Of a DNA stretch of 64,000 nt, positions 41,236-50,700 are shown in pieces. The notes below the pieces were generated by a model. The model did not search any database, was not told the DNA's origin, and saw only the letters and a program-made list of their open reading frames with translations. The number at the start of each line of letters is the position of its first letter. Position 1 is the stretch's first letter. The stretch spans positions 1 through 64,000 of the forward strand of contig JAEZLP010000068.1 of NCBI GenBank assembly GCA_023415235.1, read 5' to 3'. This DNA comes from Bacillota bacterium. GTDB taxonomy: Bacteria; Bacillota; Clostridia; Peptostreptococcales; Anaerovoracaceae. Position numbers and translations under genes: made by a program.

Positions 41236-41412
41236 ATGGCTAGCAAAAAAGAAAAGTTTACAGAAACGCACACACTTAAAACTTTTTACATAAAAAATGA
41301 ATTGTGGACGCAATTTGACGCCCTCGCAGCCGTGTTCGGCCATGGTAGTAAAACCGAGTTGATTAACGAGGCTATCGAGCTTGTTTTAGCACATTACAAA
41401 AAGCAAGAATAG
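41236..41412 (+). CDS. Ribbon-helix-helix DNA-binding protein (CopG-like)
   Basis: 58 residues from the ATG at 41236 (MASKKEKFTETHTLKTFYIK). Pattern of an RHH protein: a basic strand (TLKTFYIKNELWTQFDALAA) followed by two helices (GSKTELINEAIELVLAHYKK). Such proteins bind short palindromes as dimers and control plasmid copy number, partition or toxin-antitoxin operons. The large inverted repeat 14 bp upstream is the probable binding site. It could be the antitoxin or repressor for the NYN nuclease. Confidence 0.7.
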   Translation: MASKKEKFTETHTLKTFYIKNELWTQFDALAAVFGHGSKTELINEAIELVLAHYKKQE

Positions 41413-41457
41413 GTTAGTTTAGGTGGAGATTATCTTGTTTCGGAACGACGAGCTCTT

Positions 41458-41487
41458 TTGATTTAATCAAATACACCAACATATAAT
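41458..41487 (+). promoter_or_regulatory. Promoter of the xis-int leader
   Basis: TTGATT, 18 bp, TATAAT. Confidence 0.65.
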
Positions 41488-41493
41488 ATAAAC

Positions 41494-41655
41494 AGAAGGT
41501 TTAGAATAAGGATGGTGATTATTCAATGCTATAGAAAAATGTTTGCAAACGGACGCAACAGAATCAACCCTGGCCCAGCCCATAGACTGGGAGCAGTCCA
41601 CCGAGAGGCGGTAGCAAAGATGTACGTTGGGACATCATTTTGCTACCGCTTTTTT
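41494..41655 (+). ncRNA. Leader RNA with terminator ahead of xis-int
   Basis: About 160 nt between a good promoter and a strong terminator (GCGGTAGCA / TGCTACCGC stem, then TTTTTT at 41650-41655). A smaller hairpin CCCAG-cccatag-ACTGGG lies in the middle. It could be an attenuator that limits excisionase and integrase expression, or an independent small RNA. Confidence 0.5.
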
Positions 41656-41697
41656 GATGAGGGTCCGAAGAAACGAAAATATAATTTGGAGGTATGT

Positions 41698-41886
41698 ATG
41701 AATAGCAAAAAGTTATTTGAAGTCAGAGAAATATTATCTATGATACCTATGAGTAGAGCTGGATTGTATCTTGCTTGCGGCCGAGGCGATGTTCCATGTG
41801 TTCGGGTCGGAAGGAGATTATTTATTCCGGCATGGTGGCTAAATGAAATAACATGTAAGCCCAAGGAAACTTCTAACCAAAGTTGA
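41698..41886 (+). CDS. Excisionase-type helix-turn-helix protein
   Basis: 62 residues from the ATG at 41698 (TTGGAGG upstream; the longer frame 5' of it overlaps the leader terminator). MerR/Xis-like winged HTH: VREILSMIPMSRAGLYLACG, then DVPCVRVGRRLFIPAWWLNE. These small proteins bend DNA at att sites and steer the integrase toward excision. It lies 57 bp before the integrase on the same strand. Confidence 0.78.
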   Translation: MNSKKLFEVREILSMIPMSRAGLYLACGRGDVPCVRVGRRLFIPAWWLNEITCKPKETSNQS

Positions 41887-41943
41887 TTGTGATGTGATAG
41901 GCTTATTGGCTTTAAACCGGAAATCTTCTCTCAGGAGGAAAAA

Positions 41944-43221
41944 ATGGGAAGAGCAAAAGGCGACGGTACGCTCTACTGGGATGACAAGCGGGGGTGTTAC
42001 TTCGTCATAGTAACTTACCGGGACCCAATTACAGGCGAGGTCGCCCGAAAAAAATTGAAAGGGGCCGAGCAGAAGGGCCCCAAAGGCGAGTCGGCCTCTC
42101 TAAAAATTGGCCAGGAATGGCTTAAGAAGAATGAGAATGGACTGCTTCCTGATGCAGATAAGGTTACGCTATGGGAGTGGCTAGAGCGGTGGGTGGAGGA
42201 CTACGCCAAACCTAGACTCAGAGTAAAATCATATGACAAGTATGAAAGCTGCCTACGACTGTACATTAAGCCAGTGTTGGGAAACGTGGCAATGATTAAG
42301 CTGAAGTCGGCTGACATCCGTAGCGTGCTCCACAGGTTATTGACCGAAGAAAGAGATGTTGAATATTTGCATAGGGCCAAAAAAGAAGAGAGCGCCACGG
42401 AAACTAAAAAACGTAAAAGAAAGAAGAAAGCAATGGAGGCTAAGAAGCGCAAAGGATTATCCAGTCTTACGGTAAGAAATACCCGGCGTTATCTTATTAT
42501 GGCGCTGGATCAGGCCGTAAAAGAGGGATTGATAATAAGGAATGTTGCACGGGATGTTGATCCGCCGAAGCTGGTGAGGAAAGAAATTAGGCCGTTAACC
42601 AAGGAGGAAGCCGTGGTGCTTACCGAGGCGGCAAAGCAGGCTGGTGAAATGCCGTACATGGCAATTCTGTTGGCGCTATCAACGGGGGCCAGGCTTGGCG
42701 AACTGTTCGGTTTAAAATGGGACTGTGTTGATTTAGATAAAGGCGTCATTTATATAAAGCGGTCCATTATCACAAGCCACGGGTCAAAAAACGAATTCCA
42801 GGAGCCGAAGACAGCAAAATCCCGGCGGCAGATACCGCTCCCCGCCGCAGTGGCTAAGGAGCTTCGGAAGTATAAGAAGTGGCAAGAGTGGCATAAGCAT
42901 CTGCTGGGCGATAAATATCAAGACAATGACCTAGTGCTTGCCTCGACCTGGGGTCGGGTCGTAGAAACGAGCAATTTCAGTTCCAAGACCTTTAAGGGGA
43001 TGCTTGAAAAGGCAGGAATTCCGACGAGCGTTAAATTTCACGATCTTAGGCATACGCACGCTACCCTTTTGCTGCAGCATGGGGTTAACCCTAAGGTGGT
43101 GCAGGAGCGCCTGGGTCATTCCACCATATCCATGACGTTGGATACGTACTCACATGTTCTGCCAGATATGCAGGATACGGCGGTTAAGGCGTTGGAGGGA
43201 CTGTTCGTCGCGCAAAAATAG
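41944..43221 (+). CDS. int: Tyrosine recombinase (phage/ICE integrase)
   Basis: 425 residues. AP2-like arm-binding N-terminus (about 1-60), SAM-like core-binding domain (about 62-200) interrupted by a Lys/Arg-rich insertion (TETKKRKRKKKAMEAKKRKG), then the catalytic domain with Arg (STGARLGELFGLKW), Lys, H-x2-R (HDLRHTHATLLLQHG), His (LGHSTISM) and the Tyr nucleophile (LDTYSHVLP). It integrates and excises a mobile element. AGGAGG precedes the ATG. The island starts at selC, and tRNA 3' ends are usual targets of this family, but no duplicated selC 3' end was found downstream. Confidence 0.93.
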   Translation: MGRAKGDGTLYWDDKRGCYFVIVTYRDPITGEVARKKLKGAEQKGPKGESASLKIGQEWLKKNENGLLPDADKVTLWEWLERWVEDYAKPRLRVKSYDKYESCLRLYIKPVLGNVAMIKLKSADIRSVLHRLLTEERDVEYLHRAKKEESATETKKRKRKKKAMEAKKRKGLSSLTVRNTRRYLIMALDQAVKEGLIIRNVARDVDPPKLVRKEIRPLTKEEAVVLTEAAKQAGEMPYMAILLALSTGARLGELFGLKWDCVDLDKGVIYIKRSIITSHGSKNEFQEPKTAKSRRQIPLPAAVAKELRKYKKWQEWHKHLLGDKYQDNDLVLASTWGRVVETSNFSSKTFKGMLEKAGIPTSVKFHDLRHTHATLLLQHGVNPKVVQERLGHSTISMTLDTYSHVLPDMQDTAVKALEGLFVAQK

Positions 43222-43223
43222 GT

Positions 43224-43266
43224 AAGGAGCAGGCGGCCGAGTTGGCCAACCTGCTCCTTTTTTTAA
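43224..43266 (+). terminator. Intrinsic terminator of int
   Basis: AAGGAGCAGG / CCTGCTCCTT stem then TTTTTT. Confidence 0.85.
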
Positions 43267-43582
43267 ATAATAGCAAGCCCAGGGAAACATTCATGAGCAC
43301 CAGTTAGACGTGACACAATGGAATTGTGTTACATCGGAGCCGTCCAATAACGATCTTTATGGAAACTAATTCTTTAGGTATGCACAATTATAGTTATGCA
43401 TGCATAAACCGATGAAAACACTTGTAAACTGCGACAAAATGCAATAAAATGTATAATTATGGGTAATTATATGCTGACAACGCGGCCAGCCGGGATTGCA
43501 ACAATATTGCGCCCTTATAATATTTCTCAATAACAAACGCATGGAAGACGAAAAGTAACACTTCATAAGTGAGGTAGATTAT
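43267..43582. other. Intergenic region upstream of the restriction-modification cassette
   Basis: AT-rich, no gene seen. It contains the palindrome GTGACACAATggaATTGTGTTAC (43310-43332); a similar 23-bp palindrome is at 52419-52441, past the end of the cassette. Confidence 0.4.
43310..43332. repeat. Palindrome left of the R-M cassette
   Basis: Arms GTGACACAAT and ATTGTGTTAC with one mismatch. Compare GTAACACAA...TTGTGTTGC at 52419-52441. Confidence 0.5.
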
Positions 43583-43789
43583 GTGAAAGAAAGCATTCAA
43601 GAACCCTGGATCAATGCTGATGAAGCGGCTGACTATTTTGGCGTCAAACCTGCTACCATTCGCGATTGGATTAAAAAGAAAAACGGAATCCCTGCCGTAA
43701 AGATCGGCAGGTCATGGAAGTTCAAATACTCGGAGCTTGATGATTGGGCTAAAAGCGGTGCGGCTGCAGAAGAAACTATTACTGATTAA
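43583..43789 (+). CDS. Excisionase-family HTH protein preceding hsdM
   Basis: 68 residues. MerR/Xis-like HTH: INADEAADYFGVKPATIRDW, KKKNGIPAVKIGRSWKFKYS, ELDDWAKSG. GTG start. It lies 17 bp before hsdM on the same strand, so it is part of the restriction-modification operon and is a probable transcriptional controller that delays restriction after transfer. The similar sequence AAGTAACAC near 43553 upstream may be a binding site. Confidence 0.75.
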   Translation: MKESIQEPWINADEAADYFGVKPATIRDWIKKKNGIPAVKIGRSWKFKYSELDDWAKSGAAAEETITD

Positions 43790-43806
43790 AGTGAGGTAAG
43801 TACATT

Positions 43807-46560
43807 ATGAATAAACAGCAATTAGCTGCTACTATATGGGAATCTGCAAACCAAATGCGTTCCAAAATAGAAGCTAACGAGTACAAAGACTTTATTCTTG
43901 GTTTCATTTTTTATAAATACCTTTCCGAGAAGGAACTGCGTTTTTTCGAAGGACAGGGTATGTCTCAAGAAGATATTACTCACATGGATGAATCTGATGA
44001 GCAGTTCGTTAATTATACGAAAGATGCCATTGGATATTTTATTTCATATGAGAATCTGTTTTCCACTTGGATTGCTAAAGGCAATGATTTTGACGTATCC
44101 GATGTCAGAAAGGCCTTGTCTGCTTTTGATAGGCTCATCAGCCCTACCCACAAAAAGGTGTTTGAAAAGATTTTTAACACTCTTCAGACAGGTTTGTCCA
44201 AACTCGGTGAGAGCGCGGCTACACAAACCAAATCCATCAGCGGACTGTTGCAGTTGATCAGAAAAATACCGATGGATGGTAAGCAGGACTACGATGTGCT
44301 TGGCTTCATCTACGAATACCTGATCAGTATGTTTGCTGCTAATGCCGGAAAAAAGGCTGGTGAATTCTATACACCGCACGAGGTTTCAGTGTTGATGTCT
44401 GAAATAGTGGCTGACCATCTGAAAGGCAAAAGCGAAATTCGTATTTACGATCCCACGTCAGGTTCAGGTTCCTTGCTCATCAATATCGGCGCTGCTGCGT
44501 CCAAATATATTACCGGAGAGAATAAGATCAACTACTATGCGCAGGAGCTAAAGGAAAACACTTACAACCTAACAAGGATGAACCTTGTTATGCGCGGCAT
44601 AGAACCTGGAAATATCTATGTCAGAAACGGCGATACTTTGGAGGAAGACTGGCCATTTTTCGAGGAAAATGAAACGGAAAAATATCAGCTAGTAAGAGTA
44701 GCTGCCGTGGTTTCTAATCCTCCTTACTCGCAGAAATGGGATACAAAGGGCAAAAAGTTTGACCCCAGATTTTCCGATTATGGTGTGGCGCCGAAAGGAA
44801 AGGCAGACTACGCCTTTCTGCTCCATGAACTTTACCATCTTGAAGATGATGGCATTATGACTATTGTTCTTCCCCATGGCGTGTTGTTCCGTGGCAACGA
44901 GGAAGGCGAAATCCGCAAGAACCTGATTGAGAAAAACAATATAGATGCAATTATTGGACTCCCCGCCAACATTTTCTTTGGAACAAACATTGCCACGATC
45001 ATCATGGTTCTCAAGCGTCACCGAGAGAACAACGACATTCTAATTGTTGACGCTTCAAAGGGATTTGAGAAATCCGGGAAGAGTAACACTCTCCGCGCCT
45101 CAGATATAAAGAGAATTGCTGACACGGTCCGCGGACGGCTTGAGATTCCCGGCTACTCTGTCCGCGTTGACAAAGAGACTATCCGCAGGAATGAATATAA
45201 TCTCAATTTGCCCCGCTATATAGATTCCTTCACGCCACAGGAAAAGTGGGATATTCACTCCATTATGTTCGGCGGCATCCCTAACAGCGAACTTGACGAA
45301 CTCATGCTGTATTGGGACGCACTGCCGGGGCTGAGAGAGGCAATGTTCAAGCCGCTCTCTTCAGACTATGTGGAGTTTGTATGCGAGGAAATAAAAGAGT
45401 ACGTCGTGACACGTCCGGTCACGGCTATTTATTGTTCTGCCTATGATACGGCATTCACCGATTTCCGAGAATATCTTGTCGGCAGACTGATTAAGCGGTA
45501 TAAAGAAGCCTCTCCAACAAAGGAAGAAGAAATTATTACAGATGATATTTTCTCTCGCCTTGCCGTAATCAAGGCAATCGACAAGTATGAGGCATATCAA
45601 GTGTTGGATAACAGCTGGAAACAGATTTCTGTTGATCTTGAAATGCTGCAGACCGAGGGTGACGGAGCCCTGACGGCGGTTGATCCTAATATGGTGACAA
45701 AGCAGAAGGATGGAAAGGACATAGAGGTTCAGGATGGTTGGGTCGGGCATATTCTGCCATTCGAGCTTGTTCAGAAACTTTTGCTGCCGGATGATCTTGC
45801 GGCAATCAAGGATCTGGAAAGAGAACTGGCTTCTGTCGCTTCCGTTTACGATGAAATCCTTGATTCGCTATCCGAGGACGAAAAAGATAGCAATATCACC
45901 GATGACAACAACAGCAGCTTTGTCACGAAGGAAGTGCGGGCGAAAGCCGATGAAATCCTTGAAGACATTGAATCCGAGGAAATCAATGCTTTGGAAAAAT
46001 ATCTTGCTTTTCATAATAAATCCGAAAAGGTGGCATATTCCTCTAACTGCAAGGCTGTGAACTGGTCAGACATGAAGCCCGGTATCAACGGCCTATACAG
46101 CAAATCAGTAATTAATGCTCGCATCACGATACTGAAAAGGCAGTATGTCTTTCCGACAGAGTCATTTGAGGCTAAGATCATGCGCGTAGTGGATACTATG
46201 GAAACCGAAGCCAGACTCAAAAAAGAGCTGAGAGACGCACGGGCGGCGCTTCACGAAAAGACTAAAACTACTATTGAGCAAATGAATCTTGAAACCGCAC
46301 TGATGATTCTTGAGGAAAAGTGGATCACGCCTGTCTGCGATGGTATCAGCGCACTGCCTCACAATTTAATTGCTGCTCTCGTTGCCGCACTTGAACATCT
46401 GGCGGAAAAGTACAAAATCACCTTTGCCGGGGTCGGTGACAAAATATCAGAAACTGAAGAAACCATATCAAACTATGTCAATCTCCTCTCCGGGAATGAC
46501 TTTGATATGGAAGGCCTCCGTGAGCTTCAAAAGCTGATGGGAGGAACAGAAAATGAATGA
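43807..46560 (+). CDS. hsdM: Type I restriction-modification methyltransferase subunit HsdM
   Basis: 917 residues, much longer than the usual 480-530. HsdM_N helical domain about 5-140 (LAATIWESANQMRSKIEANE), N6-adenine methyltransferase about 155-480 with AdoMet motif IYDPTSGSGSLL (about 215) and catalytic NPPY (about 304). The remaining 430 residues are helical and acidic (DDLAAIKDLERELASVASVY, DEILEDIESEEINALEKYLA), not part of the standard enzyme. It methylates adenine at the site chosen by HsdS and protects host DNA. The stop overlaps hsdS by 8 bp. Base composition differs from the backbone. Confidence 0.93.
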   Translation: MNKQQLAATIWESANQMRSKIEANEYKDFILGFIFYKYLSEKELRFFEGQGMSQEDITHMDESDEQFVNYTKDAIGYFISYENLFSTWIAKGNDFDVSDVRKALSAFDRLISPTHKKVFEKIFNTLQTGLSKLGESAATQTKSISGLLQLIRKIPMDGKQDYDVLGFIYEYLISMFAANAGKKAGEFYTPHEVSVLMSEIVADHLKGKSEIRIYDPTSGSGSLLINIGAAASKYITGENKINYYAQELKENTYNLTRMNLVMRGIEPGNIYVRNGDTLEEDWPFFEENETEKYQLVRVAAVVSNPPYSQKWDTKGKKFDPRFSDYGVAPKGKADYAFLLHELYHLEDDGIMTIVLPHGVLFRGNEEGEIRKNLIEKNNIDAIIGLPANIFFGTNIATIIMVLKRHRENNDILIVDASKGFEKSGKSNTLRASDIKRIADTVRGRLEIPGYSVRVDKETIRRNEYNLNLPRYIDSFTPQEKWDIHSIMFGGIPNSELDELMLYWDALPGLREAMFKPLSSDYVEFVCEEIKEYVVTRPVTAIYCSAYDTAFTDFREYLVGRLIKRYKEASPTKEEEIITDDIFSRLAVIKAIDKYEAYQVLDNSWKQISVDLEMLQTEGDGALTAVDPNMVTKQKDGKDIEVQDGWVGHILPFELVQKLLLPDDLAAIKDLERELASVASVYDEILDSLSEDEKDSNITDDNNSSFVTKEVRAKADEILEDIESEEINALEKYLAFHNKSEKVAYSSNCKAVNWSDMKPGINGLYSKSVINARITILKRQYVFPTESFEAKIMRVVDTMETEARLKKELRDARAALHEKTKTTIEQMNLETALMILEEKWITPVCDGISALPHNLIAALVAALEHLAEKYKITFAGVGDKISETEETISNYVNLLSGNDFDMEGLRELQKLMGGTENE

Positions 46561-47752
46561 TACTCCTAAAATTCGGTTTAACGAGTTTACTGACGAATGG
46601 GAACAGTGTAAGTTCTCTGATATCACATTTCCGGCAGGAATTAAAAACAAAGAGAATCTTCCGTTGGAAAGCTATTCGGTTACAAACGAAAATGGATTTA
46701 TTCCTCAAAAAGAGCAGTTTGAAAATGGCGGAAGCATGGCCATGGCTGATAAGAGCATGTACTATATTGTTAGCCCGAATTCATTTGCATATAATCCTGC
46801 AAGAATAAATGTTGGCTCTATTGGATACTATGATAAGCCTGAAAATGTAATAGTTAGCTCACTTTACGAGGTTTTCAGAACTGTTGATTATGTTGATGAT
46901 CGATTTTTATGGCACTGGTTCAGAACTAATACATTTCAGCGAATGATAGAACGACTTCAAGAAGGTGGTGTTCGCCTTTACTTCTATTATGACAAGTTGT
47001 GTATGGGCACGTTAATGATGCCAAGACCAGAAGAGCAAAGGAAGATAGGTGCCTTTATTGATGATATCGACAACCTTATCGCTCTTCATCAACATAAGTA
47101 TGAGCAGATAATTAATGTAAAAAAATCCATGCTTGGCAGGTTGTTTCCGTATGACGGTGCCAAAAATCCACAAATTCGATTCCGGTTTTCTGAGGACTGG
47201 GAGGAGGTCAAACTTGGAGATATCATTTTCCCATATTCCGACCCGGTAGAAACGCCTAATGACGGATACACACGCCTTGGTATCCGCAGTCATGGGAAAG
47301 GCACTTTCCACGATTATGTGCCAGCCGGTCAAGAACTGGGAACGGCTCAGATGCATCGGGTTGCTGCCCACAAGTTCATCGTCAATATCACTTTCGGCTG
47401 GGAACATGCAGTGGCAATCACTAATGAGCAGGACGCCGGGAAACTGGTATCACACAGGTTTCCTCAGTTCTCTATGACTGACAGCGTCGATGACAACTTC
47501 CTGAAGTACGTCATTCTTGACGAACGGTTCAAGCATCATCTGTTTTTATCTTCTCCAGGTGGTGCAGGAAGAAACAGGGTGCTGAACATCCCCCAAATGT
47601 TCGAATACAAGACGCGTATTCCCAAAATTGAAGAACAGCGTCAGGTTGCGGAATTTCTGAATTCCGTCAACAACCTGATTGATCTCTACGCTGTAAAAGT
47701 ACAAAAGCTGAAACAAATCAAGTCTGCCTGTCTTGATAAAATGTTTATTTAG
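46553..47752 (+). CDS. hsdS: Type I restriction-modification specificity subunit HsdS
   Basis: 399 residues with two target-recognition domains, each followed by a conserved helix: TRD1 about 10-155 then RPEEQRKIGAFIDDIDNLIA with HQHKYEQIINVKKSML, TRD2 about 205-345 then IPKIEEQRQVAEFLNSVNNL with VQKLKQIKSACLDKM. These repeats set the spacing of the bipartite recognition sequence. The sequence it reads cannot be inferred. Starts at the ATG overlapping the hsdM stop, so it is translationally coupled. No inverted repeats or second hsdS suggesting shufflon-type switching were seen. Confidence 0.92.
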   Translation: MNDTPKIRFNEFTDEWEQCKFSDITFPAGIKNKENLPLESYSVTNENGFIPQKEQFENGGSMAMADKSMYYIVSPNSFAYNPARINVGSIGYYDKPENVIVSSLYEVFRTVDYVDDRFLWHWFRTNTFQRMIERLQEGGVRLYFYYDKLCMGTLMMPRPEEQRKIGAFIDDIDNLIALHQHKYEQIINVKKSMLGRLFPYDGAKNPQIRFRFSEDWEEVKLGDIIFPYSDPVETPNDGYTRLGIRSHGKGTFHDYVPAGQELGTAQMHRVAAHKFIVNITFGWEHAVAITNEQDAGKLVSHRFPQFSMTDSVDDNFLKYVILDERFKHHLFLSSPGGAGRNRVLNIPQMFEYKTRIPKIEEQRQVAEFLNSVNNLIDLYAVKVQKLKQIKSACLDKMFI

Positions 47753-47763
47753 GAGGACTCGCC

Positions 47764-50700
47764 ATGGTATACGAAGAGGAAAAAGTATTCGAGGAAGCTG
47801 TTATAAAGCAACTTATCGAATGCGGCTGGGAATCAAAAGTCCTCCGTTACCCTACTGAAGAACAGCTGATTCAGAACTGGGCGGATATTTTATTCAACAA
47901 CAACCGCCATCAGGACATATTGAATGAGTGCCCTCTGACAGACGGCGAAATGCAGCAGATTCTGGAACAGATAACCCGACTGCGCACTCCAGTCCGCCTG
48001 AATGATTTTATCAACGGCAGAAGCGTATCCATCAAGCGGGATAACCTGGATGATAAAGCGCATTTTGGCAAAGAAGTTAGTTTGAAAATTTACGATCGCA
48101 AAGAAATCGCCTATGGTGAAAGTCGGTATCAAATCGTACAGCAGCCCCAGTTCAAAACAGGTCCTCGGCTGAACGATCGGCGTGGAGATCTCACACTAAT
48201 GATCAACGGCATGCCAGTTATTCATGTCGAACTGAAGAAAAGCGGTATCCCTGTCAGCAATGCTTATCATCAGATAAAAAAATATGCACACGAAGGCGTG
48301 TTCACTGGGCTGTTTTCTCTGTTGCAGGTGTTTGTGGCAATGGAACCAGAGGAAACGGTTTATTTCGCCAATCCTGGTCCGGACGGAACCTTCAATAAGG
48401 CATTCTATTTCCATTGGGCGGATTTTGACAATGAGCCGATCAACAACTGGGAAGAAGTCGTAAAAAGGCTACTCAATATCCCGATGGCACATACGTTGAT
48501 TGGGTTCTATACGATTCCTGATGACAAGGATGATACCCTCAAAGTCATGAGAAGCTATCAGTATTACGCCGCCACCGGCATTGCGGACAAGGTCACCAAT
48601 AAGGACTGGAGCGATACCAATATCCTTGGCGGGCATATCTGGCATACCACTGGTTCCGGAAAAACACTCACAAGCTTTAAATCCGCGCAACTTATTGCCA
48701 GTGCCCATGATGCCGAAAAAGTGATCTTCCTTGTGGACAGAAAAGCACTGGGCAAGCAGTCTTTTGATGATTATAACGCCTTTGCCAGTGTGGGTGAAGA
48801 AATCCAGGATACCGCAGACACGGACATTCTGGTTTCTAAGCTCAAAAGCGACTCACATGCAGATACGCTTATTGTCACATCGATTCAGAAGCTGAGCGGC
48901 GTAACAAGAGATGCGGAAGGCATCAAGGCGGCTGACATAGATAAGATCGTCGCAAAGAGAATCGTCATTATCATTGATGAGGCGCACCGCTCTACCTTTG
49001 GAGAGATGCTGTCCAATATCAAGAAGACATTCGTTCACAGCATTATCTTCGGCTTTACCGGGACGCCGATTCAGGATGTCAACAAGAAAAAGGACAATAC
49101 GACTGCTTCCGTTTTCGGTGACGAACTGCATCGATACACCCTTGCTGACGGCATCCGGGATAAGACCGTGCTGGGGTTTGACCCATATATGGTTCTCACA
49201 TATCCGGATGATGACTTGCGGCAGCAGGTTGCCCTTATGAAAGCCAAGGCTTCCAGTGTCAACGAGGTTCTCGGAAATAAGAAAAAAGAAGCCGTCTATT
49301 TTAAGTTCATGGATCCGACTCAGGTGAAAATGGTCGGAGAACAGCACGGAAAGAAATATATAAAAGGCATCGAAGACTATGTGCCGAAATCGCAGTATGA
49401 ACGCGAGGAGCATCAGAAGGCCGTTCTTACTGATATTATAAAGCATTGGCCGACTCTGAGCAGAGGCGGACTGTTCCATGCGATTTTTGCCACCTGCAGC
49501 ATTCCGGAAGCCGTGAAGTACTATCGACTTTTGAAGACTATGGCTCCCGAACTGAGAATTACCGCCATTTTTGACCCGAATATTGATAACGTAGGAGGTG
49601 GTTCTCTCGAAAAGGAAGACGGCATTGTTGAAATTCTGGACGATTATGAAGCGGTGTTTGGGCCTTCCTTTACTATACCGTCCTATGATGATTTCCGAGA
49701 GGATGTGCAACTGAGGCTTGCCCATAAAAAGCCCTATAACAGAGTTCCGAAGGACAAGCAGATCAATATCCTGATTGTTGTCAATCAGATGCTGACGGGC
49801 TACGATTCAAAGTGGATCAATACGCTATATCTTGACAAGGTCATGGAATACGAGACCTTGATTCAAGCTTTCTCTCGCACCAACCGTCTGTTTGGAGACG
49901 AGAAGCGCTTCGGCATCATAAAATATTATCGCTATCCGCATACGATGGAGCGGAATATCAAAGAGGCGGTCAAGGCTTACTCCGGCGATATTCCCACCGG
50001 CTTGTTCGTTGATAAGTTGCCAAGCAACATCAACAGCATGAACTATTTTTATAGAGAGATAGAGGAACTATTTACGAATGCGTGCATTGCCAATTTTGAA
50101 AAGCTCCCGGACGAAAAATCCGAGCGGGCAAAATTCGCCAAGCTTTTCAGGCACTTTAATCTTCGTATGGAGGCCGCTTCCGTCCAGGGATTCAGCTGGA
50201 GTAAAATGGTATATTCGGTTATTGAAGCAGATGATTCCGAAACCTATATAACACTGCTGATTGATGAGCTGACCTATCTGACGCTTGTTCAGCGTTATAA
50301 GGAGCTATCATCAATCGGCGGAGGCGGTTCGGTAATTGACCCGCCGTTTGAGATTGATACGCACATAGTCGAAATCAACACGGATGCGATAGATGCAGCT
50401 TACATGAACTCCCGGTTTGACAAATTCCTCAGGATCATTCAAAATGGGGAAGCCGATCAGGAGAGTATCGATAAGACCCTGAAGGAGCTGCACAAGTCCT
50501 TTGCCATGCTGTCTCAGGGCGAGCAGAAATATGCGAATGTATTTATTCGCGACGTCCGGGCGGGCAATATAGTTTTAAATCCAGATAAGACTTTCCGTGA
50601 TTATATTTCCAGCTACATGAAGAAGGCTGAAGACGCAAGAATTGCCAGGATTGTCAGACGCCTTGGGTGTAGTGAAGATAAACTCCGGGATTTTCTTGAT

